From Nemertoderma westbladi (Eukaryota > Xenacoelomorpha > Nemertodermatida > Nemertodermatidae): a stretch of 64,000 nt of DNA. The position numbers and the translations under genes were made by a program. The notes beneath the pieces were generated by a model. The model had not been told where the DNA came from, ran no database searches, and worked only from the letters and a program-made list of their open reading frames with translations. The stretch spans positions 1 to 64,000 of the forward strand of contig JAUCBJ010008837.1 of NCBI GenBank assembly GCA_032718475.1, given 5' to 3'. This document shows positions 43,810 to 54,784 of this stretch, in pieces; positions within the stretch are counted from its first letter, which is position 1, and every line of letters begins with the position of its first letter.

Positions 43810-46800
43810 AAATTGGTATATTTGATATTTTTATAGGTTTTTTGAGGTTTGTTTTATAGTGCCCCCAAGGAAGCGATTGATTTTTATTAAGCCAATAAAG
43901 TTTATCATCAAAGCTGCTGAGCGCAAATTTATTTTGCTTTAAGGTATAAATACGATGTAATTTAGATTGAAATCTGTGTATGTTTTTTTTTATTTCTTCA
44001 TTTGAGTTATATGCTTTTAAATATTCTTCATGTGTAATATTCGTTTCCACAACAGCTCTTGTAATACCTTTTGCTCTACGAATATTTTTATTATTCCATT
44101 CCAAAATTGAATATAATTTTGGTCTTAAAAATACTGCTTGTTTAATTTCACGTGAGGCTAGTTCGTCTTTACAGTAATAGAGCCTAGATTTATTTTTATC
44201 ACTGTAGAGCGGGTGATCCTTAGGGTAATTGGATGTATCTAAAATATTATTTTTAATTAATGCTTTAAAAAAATTATTCTGCGATGTATTATAGTAACAG
44301 CCTATCAAAGAGTCAGTGTCTGACGCAGCAATTTCAATACGACAGTTTAATTCTTTCTCAATAGGTAGCAATTTATTGTAATACAGATCATACATATCCA
44401 ATTTAGCCAAGTCCAACACAGCGCTACCAATAAATATAGGCTTATCGAGAGTTACAGAGTCTTTCACTAATAAATGTCCCGATAGTGTATTATTGTATAT
44501 TATAAATTGTTCATGATTAATACGATTTACCAATTGATCGCATTTATCATTGCTATTTGCGATACGAAAGTTACACCGATCTCTTATTTTTTCTATTGAT
44601 TTGCCAAACAGTGAATTATTGAGCAATTTCGCGACAGCTGTTTCAATGTAACTTTTTGCTAGGCGCCTTTGATTAATATTAAAATCGATGTAATTTTTAA
44701 ATACAAATTCTTGTTGAAAAGAATATAATTTATGTAGTTTAGTAACAATTAATCCATGTTTTATATAAAATTTTAACAGTTTCAAATGTAAATGATAAAA
44801 CTCTTTATCAAATTGTGTCAGCATGAGTTTTGGTATAGACATTCTATATTTACGGGAGGTACCTCTTTGTATTGACAAGTTATTAAATTGTTCCCGCATA
44901 TAAGGCGAAAGCATTGATTCATTTATACTTAAATGCTCAGGGGCTAACAGTAATTGTAATGTTTGATCGTGAATAGCCTTGGGATAATTTAAATCACATA
45001 TTAAAAAATATCCAGTAGATCCCTCAATATCTAAATCTACCAAGTACTCGATTAGTTTTTCTGGTATTGCATTCTCTAAATGTTTAATACTTACTTCTTT
45101 GAATTGTGAGGTGGGTAGTTTTTTACTTAAATTCCCAGAATATAAGGAGTTGAAATCAATATTAAAAATATGGCATTCTTCCTTAGTAGAATCATATGTA
45201 CTTGTACCTGGTATATTTGATTCTATATAATGCTTTCGACAAAATGAAACACCACCCCTAATTGATTTTTCAAAATCTCTATATGTCTGATAATCCTTTA
45301 TTAATTCTATTTTACATTTATTATATTTTAGCGCGCAATCATATGTAAATGACGCGATACTACAGTAAAAAACCACTTCTAAATCGTAATTTTGTTTACA
45401 AACATTCCTAAAATTCTCAAATATATCGGCAAGCAAACAAACATCGAGTTTTAAATAGGCTAAAAGATAATCTTTGAGATTCACGCAGTCGAATTCAACC
45501 CATGATATTCCCGCAAACCTATAATCTTCAATTGTGCATGTTTTTTGACTTAAGTTACTAAAAAAATTATTTATAGACGGCAAACCAGTATCATTAAATT
45601 TATTAATATCTGTCAAGTACTCGTATGGAAATACTCCTTTCCGTTTAATTGTTGAGTTATTCAAGTTTGGATAAAAATATTTCATTTCTTGTAGAGTAAT
45701 AGGTAAAATTGAGCTTATATCATGACTGGCTACATCCTTTGTTGAACACTCAACTAAATTACTTAAAGAAAAGCTTAAAAATTGATATGTGTCTAAGAAA
45801 CGTAACTCAATTTTTTAGAAGTGTTTTTAATTGGGATAAACGCACTCAGTGAAATATATCGTTCTGTATTTCTCGGTATAACCTTTATATCCCAATCTGT
45901 GTATTTCTTATCTCTAAATCCGCTTTGTAATATACAATGTATATCATAGTTGTTGGAATTGTGGCCGCAAAGTACATACAGGTATCGTTTCAACGATAAA
46001 CTTCGGTTACAACTATTACAGGCTGCCGCAATATATTTACCTGTAATATGTGAATGATGTCTGTTTTTCCCTACTTTATTATTTAAAGTAACATTACAAT
46101 AAAAACAAAATTTTGCTTGTTCAAAATTTACAAAATCAATATTAGTAAATGACATAGTTTTATGAGTGTATATGTCTGACCAACAACATAATTCAGTTAT
46201 ATCAGTATATAATGAATCTAAGAAATCTTGAATACAATTATTATTATTATTTGTCTTTACAAATGTTTTCAAATGACATTTTGGAGGGTCAATTAATTCA
46301 GTATTGGGAACAATTAAATAACTCACAGCACACGGTATATGCTCCTGTATAATTTGATTATTAACTGACGGTTGTAAGATACATTCTATATCAAAGTAGG
46401 TGACAAACAATGGGGATAAGGTTCTATCTAAATTTGTAAAACTAATGTGTGTTCTTTTTTTAGGTAGTGTCTCCCGCTGACTTCTTCCTTGGTAGCAAGC
46501 GAGACGGTGTTGATGAAGAACTTCTGCTCGAAAAAAATGAGCCAAACACCTTTCGCAATATTTCCTATTTTGGATATGAAGAGCTGTCGTATTCAGCAAT
46601 CGATTCAAGTTAGTTATGGAAACATAATGATTCTGTTTAGGTACATTGTTATTTTTTACTACAAGTAATATATTTAATAACTGTTTATCGGGTGTAATTT
46701 TACTAAACGGAGGTTGTCTTAATATAGATACCGGGGTGCGTTTTTTGTCGTTATTCCAACATAATAAATTAATTATATATTTTGAATTTTGTTTTTCAAA

Positions 46801-47814
46801 AAGTTTAATAGCTAGCTTCCACTCTGTTGGATAATCTTTGTTCCCATTGTCAAAAATGAAATGACTCATATAATTTTTGTACGATGAAGTACGGTTTTTG
46901 TTTATCTTCACTTTGCTACTAAATTTTGCGGATATAATTGCCCATTTAAAACAGTTATTATCAGCCGATTGTACATTTATAACACATTTTTTAACTGATA
47001 AAGCCTTAGGTAATTCCATATACCCATGCCCCTTATATAGTAACGAGCTACACTTAGATTCAGCTAATTTAATTTCAACCCTTAATAAAGATTTAATACG
47101 CCACCCCGAACCACGTGTGTTAAAGATGGCTATTTTTTGTAATATATTTTCCCGCACATACTCAAACCATGTCTCAAAACTTTGCGGTGAATCTACAGTA
47201 TTAATAGCACCACCGGAAGAATTAAAATAAAAGGTTTCCAATTGCTCACCTTGTGAAAAATGTGATCTGTACATTAATACATTTAGACCTAACCACAGTC
47301 TAAGAACATTCATTTCTTTCAATCTGTCTAATATTAACTGAAGAATATTACCTCGAATTTGTGTTACTGCTGTTTCTACATCGGGATAATCTCTAGAAGT
47401 TGGGAGGTCGTGGACATAAATTTCAAGACGATTATCGTGAGCTTCTTGTTCCCTCGTAAAAATTGTTGCGCATGTGCCAAGAGCCACCCTTAAGTTTTTT
47501 CTGGATATTATGTTTTTATGTTGCGAAAATTTACGCTTTCTTGTGTAGTAACATTTCAAGTGACAGTCGTGTCGTAGATAATCGTCATATGTATACTCTT
47601 TATTACAGGTAGAACAAGTCAATTGATAGGTGCGGAACTGCATTTCTTTACAACCAGTAGTCGTTTCATGTCGTTTACAAATTTCGCTGCATGAAGTCAC
47701 GACATGACACTTTAAACAAGAATAACCTTCAAAATGTGACCGTAGGTGGCGTAAATAATTATGTCTAGTTACATTCATATGACAGAATGAACAACATATT
47801 GTTATTTTATCCAT
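43757..47814 (-). pseudogene. DNA polymerase B of Polinton B (one frameshift)
   Basis: N-terminal C2H2-type fingers (CSFCHMN...HLRSH, CSTCNKEY, CERCLAHF), exonuclease motif FDIECIL, zinc cluster CFYC...CNSCNRS and CGHNSNNYDIH, then polymerase motifs DFNSLYS (A), KLLNNSLFGK (B) and SDTDSL (C). The 673-residue first part (47814-45793) shifts frame near a T6 run at 45811-45816 (A6 in the gene, one base short) into the 642-residue second part, which reads from about 45815 to 43757. Conserved sequence RFLDTYQFLS lies just after the shift. Catalytic residues are intact. Same order as Polinton A, with the TBP-like gene downstream. The frameshift site differs from those in A. Confidence 0.93.
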
Positions 47815-47998
47815 GTTGAAGTTTATTTAGATAAATAATAATAATAATAAAATATCTCCAAAAAATTAAAATAAAATGAAATGAAATGAAATTGACTACA
47901 TCTAAACATTTATATGCTAGCGAGGGAAATAATTTTAAACCAATCACCAATCGCTTATGACTATTGGAAACCGCAAAGAGTTTAACTTATGATTAGGT

Positions 47999-49066
47999 TT
48001 ACATGTTAGAATAATAATCTGGTTTCCATGGAGAATTAGTAACAGGCTCTACTAGAACTGGGTTACTGACGACTTTCTGTTTCTTTGCAGGTGATGCGTT
48101 GGTAAATTTACTCGATGATCTTGGCTTCCGAGGTAATATTTCAGGAAAGACCTGTTGCGGTTGAGAGCAGCTCTCTTCAACATCCTGATTAGGTGATGGG
48201 ATCTCTACGAAAGCTTTAGGTTTATCCAAAAGGACAAAGCCGTCAACGTGGGCTTCAGTAAGAGAAACGCCATCCAGCGATTCTTTGAGAAAACTAATAT
48301 GGGCTTTATCATTCAAGTAATGCAACTCGATAGAATTTCCGCCGGCGCCTACTTCAGTAGAATTATCGGTGTTGGTGATAATAATTTTTTTATTATTGGT
48401 TTTAATCATTTTGAGACGGTCTGATAATTGAATGATATTTTTATCAAAAAGATGCTTGTCTGTTTCAGCGACTTGGTTGTCCCACTCTCGCAACAAAACA
48501 GTTAGTTCCAGTTTTGACAAATTGAAACCCGTATAATAGTTAAAACCAACACTATCAGTGTATCTGAGGCTGATTTTCCATAAGCCAACATAGTTGGTTC
48601 CTTTAAAAGCTGTTACAAATCCAATAAAGTCTGGATTTGATAATTCAATGTAGAATTGATCGCTAATAATCTCTAGCGGTGGAGAGAGAAATTGTAATAA
48701 TTTCCCTCTGTATTGAATTAGAACTTCAGTAAAAGCTTTGTTGAGAACTTTACATTTGCCTTGTTTCTGAACATAAACATCACCCGATGTGGGGTTGATG
48801 GAAATATTCAAATTTCCCCGCGCAAAACGAGGAGTAGGATATATCCTACCTGGTATAATTGCTGGTCTGGATTGATGTTGGTTGTTGTTGTTGGTTGTTT
48901 CTAGAATGTCTAACAAATAGCGGGTATCTTGATGGGAAAAACAAATGGATTCGTTGTCCTCCTGAGATTCCACAATAAAATACTTGCTGTGAACGACGGT
49001 ACAAGTATATTTATTGTAAGTAAATTTCCAGCTATTTGTTGCTCCGGTTTTTTGCGTTAAGGCCAT
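47999..49066 (-). CDS. Large ORF upstream of polymerase (candidate ssDNA-binding protein)
   Basis: 355 residues, intact, same strand as polymerase B and 185 bp upstream of it. NYVGLWKISLRYTD and the following FNYYTGFNLSK align with KYVGIWPILMKDE and FQFTNGLNIRG in the ORF of Polintons A and C, so these are distant homologues. A strand-strand-helix pattern recurs, loosely like PC4-type ssDNA-binding modules. The C-terminus is disordered with a PAKKQKVV nuclear-localisation-like signal. Protein-primed replication needs an ssDNA-binding protein and none is otherwise seen in these elements, so this is the best candidate; that is inference. Confidence 0.6.
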   Translation of the reverse strand: MALTQKTGATNSWKFTYNKYTCTVVHSKYFIVESQEDNESICFSHQDTRYLLDILETTNNNNQHQSRPAIIPGRIYPTPRFARGNLNISINPTSGDVYVQKQGKCKVLNKAFTEVLIQYRGKLLQFLSPPLEIISDQFYIELSNPDFIGFVTAFKGTNYVGLWKISLRYTDSVGFNYYTGFNLSKLELTVLLREWDNQVAETDKHLFDKNIIQLSDRLKMIKTNNKKIIITNTDNSTEVGAGGNSIELHYLNDKAHISFLKESLDGVSLTEAHVDGFVLLDKPKAFVEIPSPNQDVEESCSQPQQVFPEILPRKPRSSSKFTNASPAKKQKVVSNPVLVEPVTNSPWKPDYYSNM

Positions 49067-49160
49067 AATAATAATAAATACGAAAAATATTACAAGTGAT
49101 AAATTTTAAACCGTATCGCTGTAATAAATTGACACCATAGTTCTCACTCTAAAATTGTGT

Positions 49161-49322
49161 TTGGTCGGAAAACGACGCCAGAGAAAAATGATGCTGAGTT
49201 CGACATTAGGTATCGACACAAAAACAAAGATTGGGCGAGACACGTAGCTCAGATTTTCGTTTTTGAGTCGATACCCAATGCTGGAATCAGTATCATTTTA
49301 TGCGGTGTCGTTTTCCGACCAA
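49161..49322. repeat. 162-bp foldback (MITE-like palindrome)
   Basis: Begins TTGGTCGGAAAACGAC and ends GTCGTTTTCCGACCAA. The two 80-bp halves are complementary over nearly their whole length with a few mismatches. It lies between the TIR and the ORF start and is absent from Polinton A. A miniature inverted-repeat transposon is likely; no clear target duplication was identified. Confidence 0.88.
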
Positions 49323-49752
49323 CGAATATACAACGCGTAAGATAATGTATGAATTATTAAGGAAAAAAAACACAATGTCAGAGTGAGAACAAAAAAATTA
49401 GATATGGTATCAATATATTACCATGAAGAAGATTACAAGTGATGAATTTTATTAAAAACATTCACTTATATATATAAAAATTTGCGATGTGGCATAGTCA
49501 ACGAAGAAGAGATGGTACGTGTCATAATCATCAACGAATAAGAAAAGAGATGGGGAGCAACGTGGATGAATAGCTGGTTGGTTGATTGCGTGGATAGGAA
49601 ATACGTGAAAGAATATGAATCATAGGGTTGTGTGTGTGCGTGTGTGTGTAATAATCAATAATTATTATAATAAAAAACGCACAGTATAATGTTAGTGGTG
49701 GAAGCCTTTCAATATGGCACAGATGCTGCGGGATCGGTTAGCTTGAGTAACT

Positions 49753-50267
49753 ACTATGGAAATATTCGTATACGTGTAGCTAGAACGTGGCGAAATTTCA
49801 ACACGTATCATAATAGCGTTGGGGTAGGCAGGCCGCTTGGTTGGTTGGATTGATTGGTTTGGCGACAGCCGTCGAAGAGTAGCCGTGCGTGGCTAGCGAC
49901 GGTGGTGGTGGTGGTGGTGAGTTGGCAATCGATTCGATATAATAGCGTAGTGGGGGCTAGCCATGCGATGAGAAGTTAGGTTACGCGAAGATGAATATGC
50001 GATGGTTGGTTGATGCAACGACGCGAATCAATACTCACGGGTGGTAACAGTTGTCGAGTAAGGTAGGCATCGCGAGGTTAGGCTACGCGTAGGTGATAAG
50101 CAACAATTGGTTGAAGGCAACGACGCGAATCAATATTGATGGTGACAGATGGTCATTAAACACCGCGATTTAGCACCGGAATTTGGCATTTTTTAATTGC
50201 CTCCGAGATGCGAGCCGTAGCCCAAGCTAGGGAGGAGATATGGAGGAACTATGCTTCTCCTACTACT
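49753..50267 (-). repeat. Polinton B right terminal inverted repeat
   Basis: Reverse complement of 31548-32062. The two copies differ at only a few positions (for example near 50228 and 50105), indicating a recent insertion. Confidence 0.93.
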
Positions 50268-50273
50268 CCTATT
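50268..50273. repeat. Target-site duplication CCTATT, right copy (Polinton B)
   Basis: Matches 31542-31547 exactly, directly outside the CCTACTACT end. Confidence 0.95.
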
Positions 50274-51146
50274 AACCACTTTACAACACAAATACACTGC
50301 CTACACACTAATTACCTTCGGAAAGCACTGTACACTAAACCCTAAATTAGGTACAAGTACTTATACAACAAATAACCAGCAGTTAAAAATACTTGTACAG
50401 CTAAAAGAACCACGGTATCGGCCAGAGTGACCAGAGCATAAAATCACCAGTCTTTACCTACGCCAAACAGCCATGATGTAGTACCAGGGTTAATTTAACT
50501 ATAACGGTATGTATAACAAGCACAATTACTGTAGGAATAAACTTGGGGTATGTATGTTGCGAATAATCGCATAAACTCTGAATAATAAATATTACACTAC
50601 CCGTACAGACTACATAACCAAAATACAAACCAAATGCTGGCAGACTACTATCAAACCTAAATAAACTACAGTATATGCAGACTCCGAAATGGTTAGTTAG
50701 TATGCGTTCTAACCGAGTAGTACGACTTATTCTTTCGGGGGGATTCACCTTACAACACTGGATGCCCCCACGTTCCTAACTAGTACTTTATCGGACAAAC
50801 ACTCTACACACACTGCAATCTCTTCAGACCTGACAACAGCCAGACAACAATCCAGCTTACAAATTATCTGTATAATCTGAGCAGGCTTACACGCCTTATG
50901 TTCAATATTAACTTACAAATAAATAAAACTGACAGAAATAAGTAAAATCCCAATAAAAACCAGGCGTCCCCGATTAAATATTGAGACCTACCGGTATATA
51001 ATTATCAAAATCGAATAATACTGCTGTACCTGTACTGCTGTAAGTACCGGTTCGGGTGGTTAGGTAGTCAGGCCTACTGGTTACCGGTCGACCGGTACTT
51101 TTACCTTTATTGCCTACATTGCAATAAAGAAAGCTATAACTGTTAT
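50274..51146 (-). other. BEL leader, LTR-proximal part
   Basis: Sequence between the 5' LTR and the Polinton B insertion, continuing at 31541 downward. It includes accumulations of ACCGGTA words. No gene and no clear tRNA primer-binding site adjoining the LTR were found. Confidence 0.55.
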
Positions 51147-52316
51147 TGTTCGCGCTTTTAGACCTTTAGCAGTTTAACCTGCCAAATTTAGGTGTCTTCT
51201 AGGTTATAAATTGACTTTAGCCTATAACAAGTATTTGATACACATAAAACTACATTAGCCGAAGCCAGCCTATGCGCGATCATTCACCCACGGTTAAGGG
51301 AGACTGGATTCGGATGCTCTGACCTTATTGCGGTGTAGGCCTACTGTATTATTCGATTGATCATTAATATATAATCTCTGACAAATATTATTCACTTTCG
51401 GGAAATATTAACAGTTCCTTTAGGACGTGGCGCTCTAAGTATGTAAACAGAGTTATGACTTACACTAAACACAACGGGATGGCTTATGATTTACGTATAA
51501 GGCGCATTCTTTAGGAAATGCTTTTTATCTATCACACTCATGCACACTACCGCACACTGCTGCACACTGATCTGCCGACCTTCACTAATTTTGATCATAT
51601 ATAAGGAGAACAGCAACTGACACATGTAGGTTCTATGAAATAGCATTCAATTCACTCCAAAACCACTATAATCTAAGTCGCAATTGCTATATGTAACCGG
51701 TCTCTCTAACCTTCAGTATATCAAGAAGATTGGGGTTTTCTGATTATTTATCGATATTCTCCAAATATAACAACATTCCATTAACTGATAACAATTAATA
51801 ACCGACAGTAAATAGCAGTAAAATAATGCGGTGAAAGGTATGTATAGTATGGTATGGGCTGACAATATGAGCAGTTTGATAACAGTTATACGTTTCTATG
51901 ATCAAAGCCGTTCTAATGTTTGGCTAAAGTCTGAAACACAGAATAATTCCACAGCCGATGTTCTGGGCTCAGGAAAAAAGGTAAACAAAGACCATAATGC
52001 ATTGCGCGATTTCCCGGAGGCTTCTGTGCAAATAAAATGAAAATCGCTCTGATTGGTCGAGCCGAACAAAGAAAGCTCTGCATGGACATATCAGCTGATA
52101 GATGTCGTCATCTGAACTACACTATATCAAGAGTATTTTGGCGTATTGCGGCATAAAATCGCTAGTTATGTCCGCTAAAGTACACATACAGAAAAATGGC
52201 TTTTTATGTCCACTAAAACACCTACACAGTAAGAAAACGGCTTTTTATGTCCGCTAAAACACCTACAGAGTACTTTGCGGGAAAAATGACTAGCTAGATC
52301 CGCAAAAGCCTTTACA
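51147..52316 (-). repeat. BEL element 5' LTR
   Basis: 1170 bp, about 99% identical by eye to 2866-4043. For a minus-strand element this copy is the 5' LTR and would contain the promoter. It ends (plus strand) in CTTTACA followed by the target duplication. Confidence 0.93.
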
Positions 52317-52321
52317 ACAAT
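52317..52321. repeat. Target-site duplication ACAAT, right copy (BEL)
   Basis: Same five bases as 2861-2865. Confidence 0.88.
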
Positions 52322-52744
52322 ATAGCTTTCCTGATTGACCTCTCAATTATCCCCATCCCAAGTAATTCAGCTTTCAATCTCGTTAAATATCAAATTGCTC
52401 TTCATTCTTTGTGTAATGAGGGCCTTCTCCCTCTAACCCGGCTCTAGCACGGCTGCTATATTTGAACTGTCAACCAAACAATACAGCAATAATAAGCATG
52501 ATATTTATTATCAAAGTATAATATTAATAAGCAGAGAATAAGAATATGTGATTCACTTAACTGTATAACAACCTACCGGTCGGCGGTCAACCGCTACCGG
52601 TACAAGCAGTAACCTACTTCGTATGGTACTGCAGTACTGCCTTCCTAGTCCAGTAGTCTGCTAGTCTACAACATAACTACATACAACATAACATAACTGT
52701 ACTCTGTATTCTTGGTACCGATCATACAGTACATTTCTATTACA
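52322..52744 (-). repeat. Start of the Gypsy 3' LTR (partial)
   Basis: On the minus strand, TGTAATAG begins at 52744 right after a purine tract, as expected for an LTR start. The rest should resume left of 2860 beyond the BEL insertion. This is inferred from the tract and the position, since no second LTR is in the window. Confidence 0.55.
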
Positions 52745-52755
52745 TCCACCCCGTT
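52745..52755 (-). other. Gypsy polypurine tract
   Basis: Minus strand reads ACGGGGTGGA immediately before TGTAATAG, with a T-rich stretch upstream; this primes plus-strand DNA synthesis. Confidence 0.6.
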
Positions 52756-53031
52756 ATAAAAAGATCGACCCGATCTTTACAATAATAAAATAAATGAAAT
52801 ACATAATTAAATTAATTCATAAGTCACCAACAACTTTACTTTCAGTTTCGAAAATTCCAATGTTAACTATCAACACCTTAATTATTATAACCAAAGATAA
52901 AAAAAAATACACATATACCCAATTCAACAATTAATAATTGCATCATTATTTAGTTATTATTACATATTGTTATACACCAATTAATGAATTATTCTTACAA
53001 ACAACAAAAAAAAACTAAAAATATTACTAAT

Positions 53032-54012
53032 TTATTTATTATCCCTACAATCTTCACAAAACCGTAATTCTGAATCCGGTTCACCTTCTAACCCAACACA
53101 ATGAAAATGGAACCATTCTAAACAACCATCGCACCCAACCATTGATGGTCCTTCGTCAAACCATGGAATACCGCATATGGGGCACGGTAAAACATCTGTT
53201 TCACCATCAAAAGGTGGATTTTCCGTGCTGCGTGCAGCATCTACTTCACGTCCTAATACTGCGTCAGTCGGTCGTGGAGTAATGGTTTCATTTGTGTGTA
53301 GTGATGGTAAGTAAGGACCTACTCGCAATCTGACGTCATCTCGACTTATCGTTTTCGTTTTAGAATCTCTCATTCCACCAATTTTAACATTCTTTGAGTC
53401 CAATTCTACAACTCTAAATGGTCCAGAAAACTTTGGAGCAAGTTTCCTATCTGTCCCGGTTAAATCACTGTGATGTCTACACCACACGAGATCACCAACT
53501 TTAATTAGTTCGTCACGTACATTCTTATTATAATTTCGTTTCTGTGTCAACTGTGCTCTGCCTATGTATTCCTTCGCCAATTTCCAAATCTCCGTCATCT
53601 GTTCTCCTATTATCTGGGCTCGCTCATCAGGTTTAATGTTATTTGATGTCCTTATAATCAAGTTATCTACGGGACGTCTAGCTTCATAACCATGTAATGT
53701 ATAAAAAGGTGTTTGGTTCGTCAACGTGTGAATTGTATTATTATATGCAAATTGCGTCATTAATAACAATTCGTCCCAATTCCTCGACTTGTGATCTGTC
53801 AATGTCCGTAAGAGTCTAATGACAGTCTGAATAGTCCGTTCAGCCAACCCATCAGCCTGTGGATGGTATGGGACTGTAAATGTCTTCAATGATCTACATC
53901 GTTTCGTAATTTCATCTATTAACGTCGACCTAAAATTCGGTCCTTGATCTGATAATAATAATTCTGGTGCACCAAATCTCAACACAATTCGATTAATAAA
54001 TAACTCGTTCAA
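53032..54012 (-). pseudogene. Gypsy integrase C-terminal half with PHD finger
   Basis: Integrase core with Asp in LLSDQGPNF and Glu in GLAERTIQTV, then the GPY/F-like region (KFSGPFRVVEL). The last 50 residues have CPICGIPWF, then CDGCLEWFHFHC and CEDC, the C4HC3 pattern of a PHD finger, a reader of histone H3 tails. The core's first catalytic Asp and about 60 residues are missing because the upstream frame (ending at 53993) joins this one across a deletion near 54000. Many Gypsy integrases carry a chromodomain here; a PHD finger suggests a different chromatin-targeting reader. Confidence 0.88.
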
Positions 54013-54784
54013 ATGGGCGATCTACTTGAATAGATTCCATCTCATATTTATTTCGAATATCTCTACACGTAGCACAAATATGACAACTCTTATAAAATTT
54101 ATCAACATTGCTATACATGCCTCTCCAATAATAAAATCGAAGCATTGTATTGTACATCTTGGTGGTCGCAAAATGACCAGCTGAACAATTTTTGTGATAT
54201 GCCTCTAGTAACACTGTCCGTAAACAACGTGGTACAACTGTAAGCAAATCAACTTTAAGTTGCCCTTTTACATGTTGTTTATAATAAAGCACATCATCAT
54301 GTAATTCGTAAAACTGTGCTTCAGCTGTGATACGATAACATTCTTTCTTATTTTCAGGTAAAATACCGTCACTTAAATATATCATTAAAGGTTTGAGTTC
54401 AACATCTTGCAACTGTTTAATTCCTATATCTACCTTTAATGGCACTGTTTCTAGAACATTGATTTCTACACTATCTACACACACCTCTGAATCTACTTCT
54501 CGTTGTATGGTCTCTATGGGACACTTGCCAAATTCTTTATCTGGACAACACAATGGCGCCAATCTACTCATAGCATCAGCGTCTTTGTGTTTTGCACCTG
54601 GGCGATATCTAATTTCACAATTAAATTGTGTTAACCACATCGCCCATCGCGCTAATCTACCTTCTAAATGTTTTGCAGTTAATAAATAAGTTAATGCACT
54701 ATGATCAGTATAAACAATAAATCTGCGTCCATACAAATAAGGACGGAAATGTTTTACAGCCCAAATAATGTTGATACAAGACAA
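53993..54784 (-). pseudogene. Gypsy RNase H end and integrase zinc domain
   Basis: Starts in another frame from the RT ORF, so there is a frameshift near 54770. RNase H signature YTDHSALTYLL and a WLTQFN tether-like segment are followed by the H-H-C-C zinc domain (residues around HKNCSAGHF and CHICATC). It ends at the deletion that removed the first part of the integrase core. Confidence 0.88.

Larger units (their letters stand above)
31548..50267. mobile_element. Polinton B (18.72 kb, near-complete virus-like element)
   Basis: 515-bp terminal inverted repeats begin AGTAGTAGGAGAAG, with 6-bp duplications outside. The left two-thirds (+) encodes ATPase, integrase, capsid proteins and protease; the right third (-) encodes the large ORF, polymerase B and a TBP-like gene. 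The two blocks converge near 41050-42140. The end sequence shares AGTAGTAGG with A and C, but the rest of the TIR is unrelated, so B is a different lineage. Breaks seen: one stop in the RING gene, one frameshift in the polymerase and one stop in the TBP-like gene. Capsid, ATPase, integrase and protease frames are open. Confidence 0.95.
2866..52316 (-). mobile_element. BEL/Pao LTR retrotransposon, split by two Polintons
   Basis: The two terminal direct repeats start TG and end CA and are flanked by ACAAT. Minus-strand order is 5' LTR (51147-52316), leader, gag (30195 down to 27205), then after Polinton A protease, reverse transcriptase, RNase H and integrase (12352 down to 7427), a third ORF, a purine tract and the 3' LTR. 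Removing Polintons A and B plus one target duplication each leaves about 15,870 bp, long for the superfamily. By eye the LTRs differ at roughly a dozen positions plus two small indels, so the insertion is recent. Coding regions carry at least four in-frame stops and several frameshifts, so this copy is inactive. I found no convincing primer-binding site next to the 5' LTR. Confidence 0.9.

Noticed and set aside
51831-52040. 69-codon frame, also at 3551-3760
   Set aside because: It is present twice only because it lies in the two BEL LTRs; it runs opposite to the element and has no domain.
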